Of a stretch of DNA of 64,000 nucleotides, positions 1 through 12,600 are shown piece after piece. Source of the DNA: Rotaria socialis (Eukaryota > Rotifera > Eurotatoria > Philodinida > Philodinidae); the NCBI GenBank assembly GCA_905331475.1, contig CAJNYU010000496.1, positions 1 to 64,000 of the forward strand. The letters are read 5' to 3'. The translations under genes were made by a program, and so were the position numbers. Position 1 is the first letter of the stretch, and the number at the start of each line of letters is the position of its first letter. Below the pieces are notes generated by a model. It was not told the DNA's origin and did no database searches. It saw only the letters and a program-made list of their open reading frames with translations.

Positions 1-1191
1 GCAACATATGTTTTACAATCCAAATAGATCAAAATGATCAGCTAATCGAGCTCTACTAATGCTGAACTTTTCACGTTGATAGAAAATACTATTGTATAAA
101 GTGGCATATTTCCCATGGAAACATCCAAAGTTATTCATTATAAATAGGAATCATTTGAGATCTGATTTTGCACTTGTTTACTATATAGTTTTGAGTCATA
201 TTTCTGTTAAATCTAAAGAACGTAATTAACAAGGAAAAGTAGACTTCGACTTTATGTGCAATGTTGTTGGTTGATTTGGCGATTGCTCTCAACTGTAATT
301 ATTTCTTTTCATTATGAGAATAGTATTTTTTTCCTTCTTTATTTTATTTTTCTTTGTTTCGTCTATCCAGGTATATATGTTGTTTTTCTCCATAAATATA
401 CAAGATACTCAGAGATAAAGAAAATATTCAGTGTTACCAATTGTCAATCGTAGTTGATTGCTTTAATAATCCTCAAACAAATAAACAAATGTGTTTCCAT
501 TATGTCTTATGCCGATACTACTTACGAGCATCGATTAAAATTCTTCAATAGCGACGCTTGTTTAGCACAATATTCTTCTACTAATTAGATTGGCTGACAT
601 ATTTTTGTTATCATATTAAACTTCTTATCATCAGATTGCTGACGTCCATCGCGCTTGTAATAGCATTTACGTCATCATAATAATAAAAAACAAAAACGAA
701 AAAAAAAAAGAATCTTTTTAATATCAACTAAAACAACGTAGATAAATTTAGAAGGGCACGTATTCATTTTATTATTTTTTTTTTCCATTCAACTGGTAGC
801 AGGCATATATCGATATGCGTTAAAGTAACCAATGCATGTAGACTAATATAAGTCAGAAAAATCGTTCTATTTCTTTCTTTTTGTTTTTGTCAACAGTCGT
901 CGTTCATGATATTTATTTTCTCGAACTTGAATCAGAATAGAATTTATTTATTTGTAATTCACGGACACAACTAGGTAAGGTCAAAATAAAAACAGAAAGA
1001 AAAAAAGAAAAAACATAGAAAAAGTACAACGCTAACGTTATTGTCATTACATATATAGATACGTCTTTATTAGTTATTCACACTTTAGATAGATACATTA
1101 CACAAAAGAAATCAGCATTCGTGGAGAAGTAATAGATACATCAATAGAAAAAATAATTTATTATTATTATTTTCCAATTAGAAAATTCACA
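1..1191. other. AT-rich intergenic region, no gene seen
   Basis: No reading frame here shows a recognisable domain or a coherent exon chain. The sequence is AT-rich with short homopolymer runs. The last few hundred bases presumably carry the promoter and 5' UTR of the EF-hand gene that starts at 1192, but no specific motif can be assigned. Confidence 0.6.
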
Positions 1192-1773
1192 ATGTCCGAG
1201 CAAACGATTAATATTACGCAATTACTTAATACATTTCAATTATTCGATAAAAACAAAGATGGCAGCATTAGTTCGAGTGAAGTATGTTTATTTTAATATA
1301 TATTAAACCATAAAATATTTTTCTATTTAATTCGTTAGCTTCGATCAGCATGTGAAAAATTACATATGCCAATTAATGAATCAAAAATGACAGAACTATT
1401 TCAAAATCGTTCTAGTATAGCTTTTGAAGAATTTTGTCATGTAATGCAAGAGTATGGTCAATTTGCACAAGATGCTTATTTTCAAGAAACATTTCGTGCA
1501 TTTGACAAAAACTCTGATGGATTTATTACAGCAAAAGAAATTAAAAAGACCATGAAAGATCTTGGTGAACCATTAACCGATAAACAAGCAAAAGAAATGC
1601 TTAAAGCAGCCGACCTAAACGGCGATGGAAAATTATCTCAAGATGAATTTCGTCTTCTATTCAATCAAATAACTCAACATGCTGCAATTCTACCAAGAAC
1701 TCCATCGTCACCAATATCAACGAATGACTTAAAAAGACAATTCAGTTACGCATCAAAAAATCTAACTGAATGA
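1192..1773 (+). CDS. Calmodulin-like EF-hand calcium-binding protein (2 exons)
   Basis: Exons 1192-1281 and 1339-1773, separated by a 57 bp GT-AG intron, encode 174 aa. EF-hand loops bind Ca2+ through acidic side chains. Loop 1 is DKNKDGSISSSE (residues 19-30), and the intron lies directly after its last Glu. The second hand is degenerate (helix around IAFEEF, no acidic loop). Loops 3 and 4, DKNSDGFITAKE and DLNGDGKLSQDE, are canonical with Asp at positions 1, 3 and 5 and Glu at 12. So three of four sites look functional, as in calmodulin-like proteins and troponin C relatives. A Ser/Pro-rich tail of about 35 residues follows the last hand, longer than in calmodulin. The start at 1192 is chosen because it gives the full first EF-hand. 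An AATAAA lies just after the stop, near 1780. The exact paralogue cannot be named. Confidence 0.9.
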
Positions 1774-1778
1774 TTGTT

Positions 1779-1786
1779 AAATAAAA
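1779..1786 (+). terminator. Candidate polyadenylation signal of EF-hand gene
   Basis: An AATAAA hexamer begins within ten bases of the TGA stop codon (1771-1773). Such close spacing suits a compact genome with short 3' UTRs. The region is AT-rich, so chance occurrence is possible. Confidence 0.4.
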
Positions 1787-2125
1787 TTAAAATACTTTTT
1801 TTTTCTTTTTATAATATAATATATGTAGTCTACCCAGGTTATAATTTATTTAGTTGTGTGTAATTTTTTTGTTGTTAACCATACATATGTGTAAAATATG
1901 AGTAAGATATAACTCAATCTGTGTGTATATGTATATGTATGATGACGACAATAGAAAGACACTTTTAAAAAGCACAGTCAGTTATTTAAGACATTGAAAA
2001 CAAAAACAATACTAATTTTTAAAAAAGAGAGAAAGAACATTTTCAATGCAAAATCAAAATGAATTCAGCTGAGCAAAACCAAACAATAGCACTGAGAGAT
2101 ATTTCTAATGCTAAAGTAGTAAAAT

Positions 2126-2168
2126 ACACGCACACACACACACACACACGCACACACGCACGCACACC
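2126..2168. repeat. (CA)n microsatellite
   Basis: About 43 bases of CA dinucleotides interrupted by CG steps. It is followed within 40 bp by a pentanucleotide AAAAG tract. Confidence 0.9.
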
Positions 2169-2202
2169 CTCAAACGAACAAGAAAAAAAGAACTGAAATA
2201 AT

Positions 2203-2235
2203 GAAAAGAAAAGAAAAGAAAAGAAAAGAAAAGGA
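2203..2235. repeat. (AAAAG)n microsatellite
   Basis: Six or more tandem AAAAG units, running into a GA-rich tail. Confidence 0.9.
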
Positions 2236-3288
2236 GAGCAAAAGAAAGAGAAAGAGAGACAGCTCTATTGCACAAGTGAACAGCACGCCGCATGAGGATT
2301 AACAGAGAGATCTTCATAACAAAAAGTAGCAACAAATACAATTTGCGTGCATAGCATATAAAATGGAAAAAAGAAAACACTTCTACTTTCTATTTTTATA
2401 TAAATGAGATGAAAGAAATTAAGAAGCAGAAAAGAACTCGATCGTAATAAAACAACAGTAAATAAAATATTCTATAAACTAAATTAAATAGAAGAAAAAG
2501 TGGAAGCATTGTCCGTATTACGGCATTAGTCGCTTCTTGAATATGCATAGCACCCATAGATTCGTATTGTTTCGCTTGTATATTTCATTGACAAGAAATA
2601 ATAGTAATTATTATTTTTAACAATAAAAAAGAAGAAGTGTGCTAACCATCATCACCTATTTAAGAAGAATAACAAAATTTTAAAGGTAAAAGGTAATAAT
2701 ATTTATTTACCCATGATTGTAGAACAAAATCTGACTTGGAAACGATGAACAAAGCACACATACGACAACAATGTTTAGAAAATAGATCTGGATTTAACGA
2801 GAATTATGAATGAAGATAAAATTGATACGAATATGAATAGAAACAAAAATAGGCTAAGAAGAAAAAACGATCTAGTGTGAAAAAATAAAAACAATATTGA
2901 ATTATTAATCTTAACTATAATAACGTACATATTGTCATTCAGACCATTTGATCCAGAATGTTTTTTGTTTTATTTCAAATCATCATCGAAAAATCTAATA
3001 AATATTTAAATCAAAATTTTCTTAAAATAATTTCTTTTATTTTTACCTGTACAAAATTTGGACAAAACTGATTGTGAGCAAAAATAATAATGGACAAGAA
3101 TTTTTTGATGATATACTGCTTAGCAAAGCCTGGATAAAATTAAATAAATAGAATATTATTAAATAAAATTAAGTCATATTTAAATAGTGTGAGAAAAAGA
3201 AAAGCAAATTATGTAGCATTATTAATTCAAACAGTATATAATCTAAATATCTATGATAATCATATGTAATTATATTATATTTATGTAG

Positions 3289-3313
3289 ATATATATATAT
3301 ATATATATATATA
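3289..3313. repeat. (TA)n microsatellite
   Basis: About twelve consecutive TA units in an AT-rich spacer. Confidence 0.85.
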
Positions 3314-3636
3314 AATATGAAAACAGACACACACGACACGTTCCTGGATATATAGAAATATATATGTATATAAGTGTTATAAGGGGTATGTGGAAATTTC
3401 GAAATAATTATTCATAACGACAATTTTGTACAATACAACATAGAAATACAATAATGATATATTTAAACTAGGTTGTATGTACGTTAAATACAGCAAGAAT
3501 AATAGATATATATATATATATATGCTGGTAAACAAATAAATACAGATTAAATGTTACCTCTTTGTACTTTGACTAATATCAAATACTAAATATATCAATA
3601 GGAATAATTATGTAGAAGATAAAAGCAAAACAATTT

Positions 3637-6600
3637 TTATAATAACTTACAGAATCCATAACAATCGATACGTGTAACAGGCTTATGTGGAATACAAAAA
3701 CGATCATTTACCGGTGCAGATGTTTGTTTATTTTTACAATAAACATTACGAGTTTGTTCACCTCGACTACATTCCGATGAACACTAGAAAAGAATTTTAA
3801 TTAATATATAACTAAGAACACTATTGAAAATAAAAAATCAATTACTTGTAACCATGGTTCCACATGCCATAAATATGGACTTTCGCAATCGCCCATATTA
3901 CACGATATTCGAGTCGTTGGTGCTCGATATGGATCACATTTATTTGAATGTTTATTTAACATCAAATATCCATTATTATTTACTTCATGACACGATACAC
4001 TTCGATATTCAATACCCGCACCACAAATCGATGAACACTAAAATAAAACAGTAGATTCCTCGATAAGAAATTTTCTTATTTTCTTTTAATTTACCGATGA
4101 CCATGCACTTGTTGCCCACATAGGTGAACATGCAACTTGAAAACATTGTTGTACACGATTTGGTTGAGGTATATGTCGACAATAACGATTATTTAGTATT
4201 CGATCATCAGTGATACCCAAGCATCGAATTCTACGGTATTGTTCACCAACACCACATGATACGTTACACTAAAACAAACAAAAAATAGGATCAGAAAATT
4301 AGAATCTTAAATTAAAAATAGTTACCGATGACCATGGACCAACATCCCATCGACGACCACGACGTCGTTTTATATTGAACGAACTTGGTAAACATGGTTC
4401 ACTATTGCAAATACGTCGTGTTTGTGGTCGAATGGTATCATTACACAATTGATCATTCACTATTTGTTGAGTATCATTTACAATTGAAACGCATTGAGGA
4501 ATGTTTTCTTCGTAGCCCCCATTACACAATGCCGAACACTATTAGAAGAAAAACATGAGCCGCGTGAAAATTTTGTTTTCTCTTTTTCTTTAACAAAAGA
4601 AAAGACATACTGGAGTCCATTGCCGTGTTTGAATCCATTCATAACAAGGACCATTTGTACATATTTCATCTGTTATTGGTCTTACTAAATTTCGTCGATT
4701 ATTCATACAAAAACGATTAGGTATTTGTTTCCCAGTTAATTTTCGGTGACATGTTATCTGTCGAGTTCTTTTGCCTGAACCGCATTTGGCGTCGCACTGT
4801 TAGATATATATATACAAAAACCATAGGGATGGTGGAAAAACAGAAACTATTGTTGTTGTTTTTTTAATATTGTGACAGTCGGGTATATATGTACATATGC
4901 GTGTTATAAATATTGACAACATACAGATTAGGATGAAAAGCACATTTGTAATTTGTGTTCTTCTCGTCGAAATCTGCTTTAATACGATAGTGGTATGAGA
5001 GAGAGAGAGAGAGATAGAGAGAAAGAGAGAGAGAGAAAGAAAGAAAGAGAAAGAGAGAGAAAAAGAACATCAAATCCAAGTAAATGATGAAGAAAGATAC
5101 ATATATATTGATACATGTATATTTTGAGTTATATATTTGAACGTGTGTCTGTGTGTCTGTATTCGTGCACATGCACGTCAATTTAAAAAAAAAGAATAAT
5201 TCATTTAGAATTATTTTTTCATTCAAACACCCAAGCTTTAATATATCTACGAGAGATTATTCATTAAAAGAGCCCAATAAATGAAAGCGCATGCTGTCTA
5301 TTCTAGCAGAAAACCCAAAGCTTGACTACTGGCTTTCTATGTATTTACCTCTGACCAACTGCTTGTTCGCCATTCTATACAACGTCGACGGCATACTCGT
5401 CTTGCAACAGGTTTAGGCAAATGAGGTTCAGCTAATTCACATTCACTTGCATTTAATTTACGTATCGGAATCTGACGAGTAAAGCAATCAAGACCAAAAC
5501 CAATTTCAATACCACGACCACATTTAACCGAACACTAAATCCAACGAATGAAAAGTATATATATGCGTATATTAACATTGATTTCTATTGTAAACTTACG
5601 CCATTCCAATGAGCTACGCGCCATTCTACACAGGCTGATGTTGGACATACTCGATTTAATAATGGTTGAGGTTGATTTTTTGTACATTCCCATGTTGGTG
5701 ACAGTTGACCAGTCATTGAATCAATACACCGAGTAGTTCGTGTTTGTATACACGTATTAAGATCACACTAAAATAGATAAGAAAAACATTAATTAGCTCA
5801 TTGAAACTGAAATTATATATATATTTCTATTTTTAAATAACAAACCTGTGCCCATTCACTTGGTATCCATATTGTGGATGATTGCAAAAAATCATTATTT
5901 TTAATAGAACCCAATGGACAAGTTAGCATATGGCACTGAATAGTGGTTGCCGGCCTGTTAAGACCATTACATTTTTCTGGTGAAACCATTTCTTCTCGAT
6001 TTTTACACATCACTAAACGTTTCTGAACACCAGAACCACATGTTACCGAACACTATCATAGTCAAAATAAAAAATAAAATAAAAAAATTTTTAAAATACT
6101 AATGAATTTTACCGATGACCACGGTTCTGTACTCCACAAGGGACAAACTTCTAAATCACAAGTTTCATATTCAATAGGTTTTCTTGGTAAATGTGCGCAA
6201 TGTTTGTCATCATAAGGCATTTTTGTTAGAGCATTCGTACAATGAACTTGTCGTAAACGACGTCCAATTCCACATGTTACGCTACACTAAAAAAATTGAA
6301 ATCAAAAACTTAATTTCCTTCGACAATTTCTTTAATCTTTTTATTTACTGCTCCAAATTGTTTCACATCCCAAATAAATGATGATGAACTTTCTATAGAA
6401 TTTAGTGGTCGTATATTTTGACAAATCGTACTATTCCACGTATGACATGCTTGTAATTCCAATGGACGTCTTGTTTCATCGCAATGTATATTTAATAATG
6501 TTTCATGTCCTTGTCGACAAACAACTTGTCGATATTGCATACCGGATGCACACATCGGACCCGAACACTAATATAAACAATGAAAAAACAACGACATGCA

Positions 6601-9600
6601 TTCATAAAATACGTTCATAGAAATTTTAATTTACCTCCGACCACATTCCAATTGCCCAATCAGGACAATAGACGTCTCTGGTACACATTTCTGTGGTTGA
6701 TGGTTTTTCATTATCAAGTTGTAAACAATAATTATCGTCAAGTTCACGTCCATTATGTGAGCACCATATACGTCGATGGCGCTCGGCTGCATCACATTTT
6801 CCGGAACATTTATTCCATGGGCTTATTTGCCATTCAGGACAATCGGTAATAGAACAATTCTGTTGTTGACTTGGTCTTACGTTTTCACCTAGTAATGTTA
6901 AACAATCACTATCGGGTATTCGAACCCAAGGACGTGATGGATCATCACAATAAACACTACGCTGCTGAATACCGATCCCACATGTTGCTGAACACTAATA
7001 AAATAAAATGAAACAAATTTGGTTTTTTTTATGTTTTCGTTGAAATTATTCATTTACATCAGCCCATGGTCCTGCTGACCAACGTATTGTGGAACAAAGA
7101 ACACTACTTAATGAAGTACATGCTTGCTGCTCGACGGGCATGGGTTGTGGACATTTTGATTTATCCATAGGTCGAGCATCTTGATGGCATTGTACAGTAC
7201 GTCGTTGAATACCTGTTCCACATGTAACAGAACACTGAAAATAAAAGAATAAAAAAAATTGAACAATTAAATTTACTATTTGAAATACATACAGGTGACC
7301 ATTCACTCAAAGACCATGTTGTACAACTAACATTTGTTGTACACCATTCTTGTTCAATTGGTTTTGATCGCCGATCACAATAATCATCAGGTACTATTGA
7401 ACCATGATGCGAACAAATAATACGACGGCGATGAATGCCTTTATGTAATGAACATGTTGCCGTACACTATTAGAAATAAAAAAACGTTTGAAAACAAAAA
7501 AGAATGAAATTCATTAAAATAATTAATTCAATATTTACAGGTTCCCATGGCTGTGTTTGCCAATGTGGTGTACGACATTCATCATAGCATGCAACTGTTG
7601 TTTCGGGTTTCGGTTCATGAATACATTCTCGATCATGTACTGTTTGACCAAGACGAACACATGTTACACTTCTTTGACGTAGTTGTAAACTACAATCACA
7701 CTAAATAAGTCGAGAAACAAAATTATGATATGGTTAATAATAAAATTTTGAAGACATACATCCGTCCATGAAGTAAAATTCCATCGAGATTGATCACAAG
7801 CTGATTCGACACATCGTTCAGTATTGAAAATAAAATCGGATACACAATAATGAGATGATGTTGGTAAATTTGATGCATTGTAGCATTCAGCTGTACGCTT
7901 ACGTAAACAACCACCATCATAATGACACTATGAAAATGAATAATAGCTTGTTAAGAAGAACCGAAAATTTATGCGAAAAAATTTACGTACTTCACCCCAT
8001 TGCCCGTAAACCCAACCAGTACCCGTACAATCACCAACACATGAAACAACATCTTTCGGTTTTTCTCCAACATGTTTTCGACAAATATCTTCATCCATAG
8101 GTTCCATAGTTCGTTCTGTATAACTCGTTTTTGTACACTCGTAAATTACACGTTTATATCCATCACTACATCGAGTTGAACATGCTTGTTGATATCGTGT
8201 AGTCCAACTTAAATATTCGATAATTTTTCTTTTTATTATCTAAATTTTAATTCAATAAAAACTTTACCTTAAAACGCAATCATCATTACAACGTTCTTTT
8301 TCATATGTATAGGGTGTTTTATAAGTTGAACAATAGATTAAATCATATTCACGTCTATGTATAATACATTTTCGGACTTGTTTAAAACCTTGACATGGTC
8401 GATCACAATGAAAATCTGATGATTCATCTCCGTGTTGTTGTGCTAATTCACCTTCTTCAAGTGGAGAATAATATTCCCATATAACTAAAGTAGCTGGTGC
8501 ACCAGCCTGATAAATTGATATGACTTGAATTTCTAATGGAACTTTAAGATGGCCAGTTATTAGAACTGTTTCGTTGCCCGAGTCAGATCCCGTATAAAAA
8601 AGTGTTGCACCGCCAATACGAATTTTAACATTATATAATTGAAGGCTATGCATTCCATTAAGAACATATGTTCCATTGATATGTTTTACAGCTAGGAAAA
8701 AAGTAACAGATTATCACCAAAACTTAAAGCTAATCATTTGTTTACCTAAATAATAACGATCATTGCCTGATGATATTTGTGTGACAATTACACGTGTTGT
8801 GTTAATAGGTATATCAATAATATTTGTTATGCCTAACAATAAAATAAAATTGCTGATAACTTCTAACAAAAGGCAATGAAAAAGATCTATCACAAACCAA
8901 AATCTGAAACCATTTTTCGTCCATTAGTTGGTTTGCATGTTCGATTTTGACCATTGCATACACCGCAAACATCTTCGGTAGCATTTGATGCGTATTTATG
9001 ATCGCAACCAATAGGCATGCAAACGCCACTAATACAAATATCTCTTGTTTCATCTTCGCGTCCACACGGGGTTCCATCTTCAACACGATCGCCAAGAACA
9101 AAAGATCGTTCGAGCCGATCATCCGATACTTTACAAATTAATTTGCATCTTTCACTTGGTAATACTAGATTGAAAGAAGCGAAAAATAAAATAAAATAAA
9201 ATAAATGCACTCAAAACCTAGAGAAACTTGTATGTCAAGTAACAAAAGATGATTAGTTCGTTTTCTTCCATTCTGCATTCTCTTGACATTAAAGTCTCTC
9301 ACAGAAAATATTTTCATATATTCGAAAAACATTTCGATGCCAGCAACAACGATTATTATATACGAGAAAAAAACAAGTCAGGTAAAAGCGAAAAAGAAGC
9401 ACAAAGCAACCATTGACTAACATATGACTTGATTATTTCTCGAAAAAATTCTAATACTTAAGTTTGCCAGTCAGTTTATTATTATTTTTCAACTTACCAT
9501 TGTATTTTGGCTCAAATCGTACACCAACTGGTAGCAATGGGTCAATAGTGCGATTATTAAAGATAGAGCATTGGCGCTGACGAAACATATCAACAGGATC

Positions 9601-12600
9601 TTTACAAGGCTAAAGAAAATTGAGAGAAAAAGAAACGTTAGCGAAATAAGCTCGAGACAAACAAATGTTATTTACTGGATTATTTTCACATGATCGTATT
9701 CGTGTCGATTGACCCGAACAATATTGACCACCATTTTCTGGCCTTCGAAATCAAAATGAAATTCATTGAAATTGAAGAACCATTAAAATAAGATTCAATT
9801 ACCTTGGATTGTCACAAAAACGTTGTGATTTTTGTACGGCACTACCACATGTTCGTGTGCATGGTGACCATGATGACCATTCACCCCAATTTCCATTTAT
9901 TACTTGAAGATCTTGAGTGCTTCGACATTGTCCACGAACACAGCGCTAAAAAAATAGTATCCATAAATAATTATTAATGTTATGATCAATTCTATTTGAA
10001 GTCCTTGAGGTATCATAAAGCGTCTTGTTTTTCTGCATATTTTTTTGGCCTTGTCAAAAAAAATAGTATACGTCTGTGCACCAACAAATCAAATAGAAAT
10101 GCATATTATTCATTATATTGAAGTGTGCATGAAACGACTCAACATAAATCGATTTGATTATCAATCACAAGAACCAAGACAGAATAATGGTCATTAAGGT
10201 ATGTTATGGTTTGCTTCTTACTTTCGTTTCTGTCCTTGGTTCAGAACATAAGGTTCCATCAGACCAATGCGCATGATTAGTTATGCATGATGATGAATTT
10301 GAGGACATTTCTCGACAATAAAGACGATTACATTTTGGCTAGAATAGAATAATTTGTTCAATAATAGTTGAAAATGAGAATATAATTGATAGTTACTCCG
10401 TGCATTAAAACTTGACAGTATTCGAAATTAACACCAAATGCTCGACGACATTGATCATTGAGATCACTAAAACGACCAGGCAATTCACGGGCTGTTTGTT
10501 CATTATTCAAACGCTCGAATGATTCTGATTTATAGTCAGGTATATTATTTAAACATCGATATCGATCAGACCTTGAAATAAAAATAAATATTAGATTTAG
10601 AAACTTGCGTCTATTGATAACGCATTAGACAGGAATATAAAAGTGAAACAAAAAATAATCTTTGTCCTTGTCATGTCAGAGGTTTTCAACATGAAATTTT
10701 TAAGCCACTGTTACTTATCATTGTGATAGATAATAGCGATAGTGGATATACATCAAGCACTTCGAGCTCCGACACTATTTTTTCAACAGACTACCACAAT
10801 CTATAGCATCTATGCAGTCATATGCACGTTTCTTAACTTACGTGTGCGGACGATCGTGATAGAAACCTTACAAGATTCGATCAAACTCAGGTTTGGAAAG
10901 TTTTTATTTTTTATTAGAATGTCTGAATTCAGTCAGCGTTTCGATCTTTTTCTTTACTAAATTATACTTAGAACATTAAAGTCGTATTTTTTCAGTTGGC
11001 ATAAGCAAAATTTACGTTGCTCAGCTGATCATAGATTTTCATGGAAAACAGCAAGACGATAACTCAATGATGAATAGTTTATTTTAGTATAGGAGTCAAT
11101 TTTAGATCTCCTCACCGCTTTAGAAATCGCATAAAATGTTAAGGATACTATTTAACTCTAGAGAAATCAACAAGTTACTATTTTCAGTCTTATACTATTA
11201 GTAACATTTTCGAGAGCTACTAAGTCAAATGTGGCCAACAGTTTAGTTTAGTTTTCGTTTTTGTTTTTGTTTAAAAGAGCATATCCGAGCATTTTCATTT
11301 AATTCTTAATTTATTTAAATCAAGAAAAGCGTTGAAAGGGTCCATATAATAAAAAAAATTGCCAAAAATAAAATTTACTCTCTTGTTCTAATAGTACACT
11401 TCAATTTAACAGCAAAATAGCATAACTCAAATAAGGCATCATTTTATGTTCTGTGGCGTCACATTTTATTCTAAACAAAGCAAAAGCTGTAGGCTACAAT
11501 GAAGGTCTTTCAATAGATCCACGATGCATAATCGAAAAAGTGCTACTAGTTTGTAAAACATATTAGACGTTTGACTATAGCCCTATAGATTTGTCATTAG
11601 TTTTATTTTTCTTTAAGAACATCTATGCTTCATGCAGGCAGAGTGAATATGTATTTTTTTTTCAAAAATTTGTTTGGCTTCACATTTTATTTATTTATGA
11701 TAAGTGTATGAAATCAGCTTCGTTGAACGTATGTAATTTATTTATAAAGAGTTTTTTATTATTATTATTGTTAAACAGTAATCTGAAATGTTTGTCTTAA
11801 AACTATTTTCATCTAGAAATGTCATATATCATAGATTTTATGAAGACTTCTTATTTTGAAGCTATGCACTTCTCTAAATACTTTCGTGATTCTTTAGAGT
11901 AGTCTTAAAAAGTCTTTGTTGTTTAATATAGTTCATAGCAGAGATGTGCAAAATTTGATTTTTACTTCTTGTATGATTGGATTTTAGATGGGAACTCGGC
12001 TAAATCCAAAGAATGCATCCATATCTTGAAACTACAAGATATGGTAATGTCGAATATTGAAACTCGGTATATAAGCTAGACTCTATTAGAACTAGAGATC
12101 GAAGTAGTGTCAAGGTAAAATTTTCCAAGGTTTGAATATTTTACAAATGTTTCTAACACATAAACATCTTAAAAATTCAATAACCCTCTCTGAAATATCC
12201 GTATGAAATGATTTCTTTAGGGAATATTAATTAGAATACCAAATAATATTTATAGATAGAAAGGAAATGATCAAAATCAGAAAAGAGCATCTCTGGAGAA
12301 TTTTCCTCGTCAGCCAATCAAATATAAATCACAAATTGATATTTGTTTTTTTCTATTTCTTTCGCTCTCGCTATCTGATGAAATGTAGGAAGATTTGAAA
12401 ACGTACTCTAAATATTGATTAAAATAATGACGACTGCAATTTGACCATTTATAATGATTATGATTAAATGTTAACGAAGTAGCCATAATATTTTGTTCTG
12501 TAGTATGATCTAGACATGCTTTATCATTATCATGTCGAATACCGAATCTAAATCAATATAAAGAAGATTAATTTGAATAGAAAAACAAATATTTTTTCTC

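Larger units (their letters stand above)
1790..3636. other. Convergent intergenic region with microsatellites
   Basis: This lies between the EF-hand gene (+) and the 3' end of the ADAMTS gene (-). It is A-rich and holds a CA/CACG tract, AAAAG repeats and TA tracts. No coding exon was found, nor any C-terminal GON or PLAC-like exon for the ADAMTS gene. Confidence 0.6.

Noticed and set aside
3824..8100. Plus-strand frames over the TSR exons
   Set aside because: They are antisense shadows of the minus-strand exons, which carry the Trp/Cys repeat pattern and consistent splice sites.
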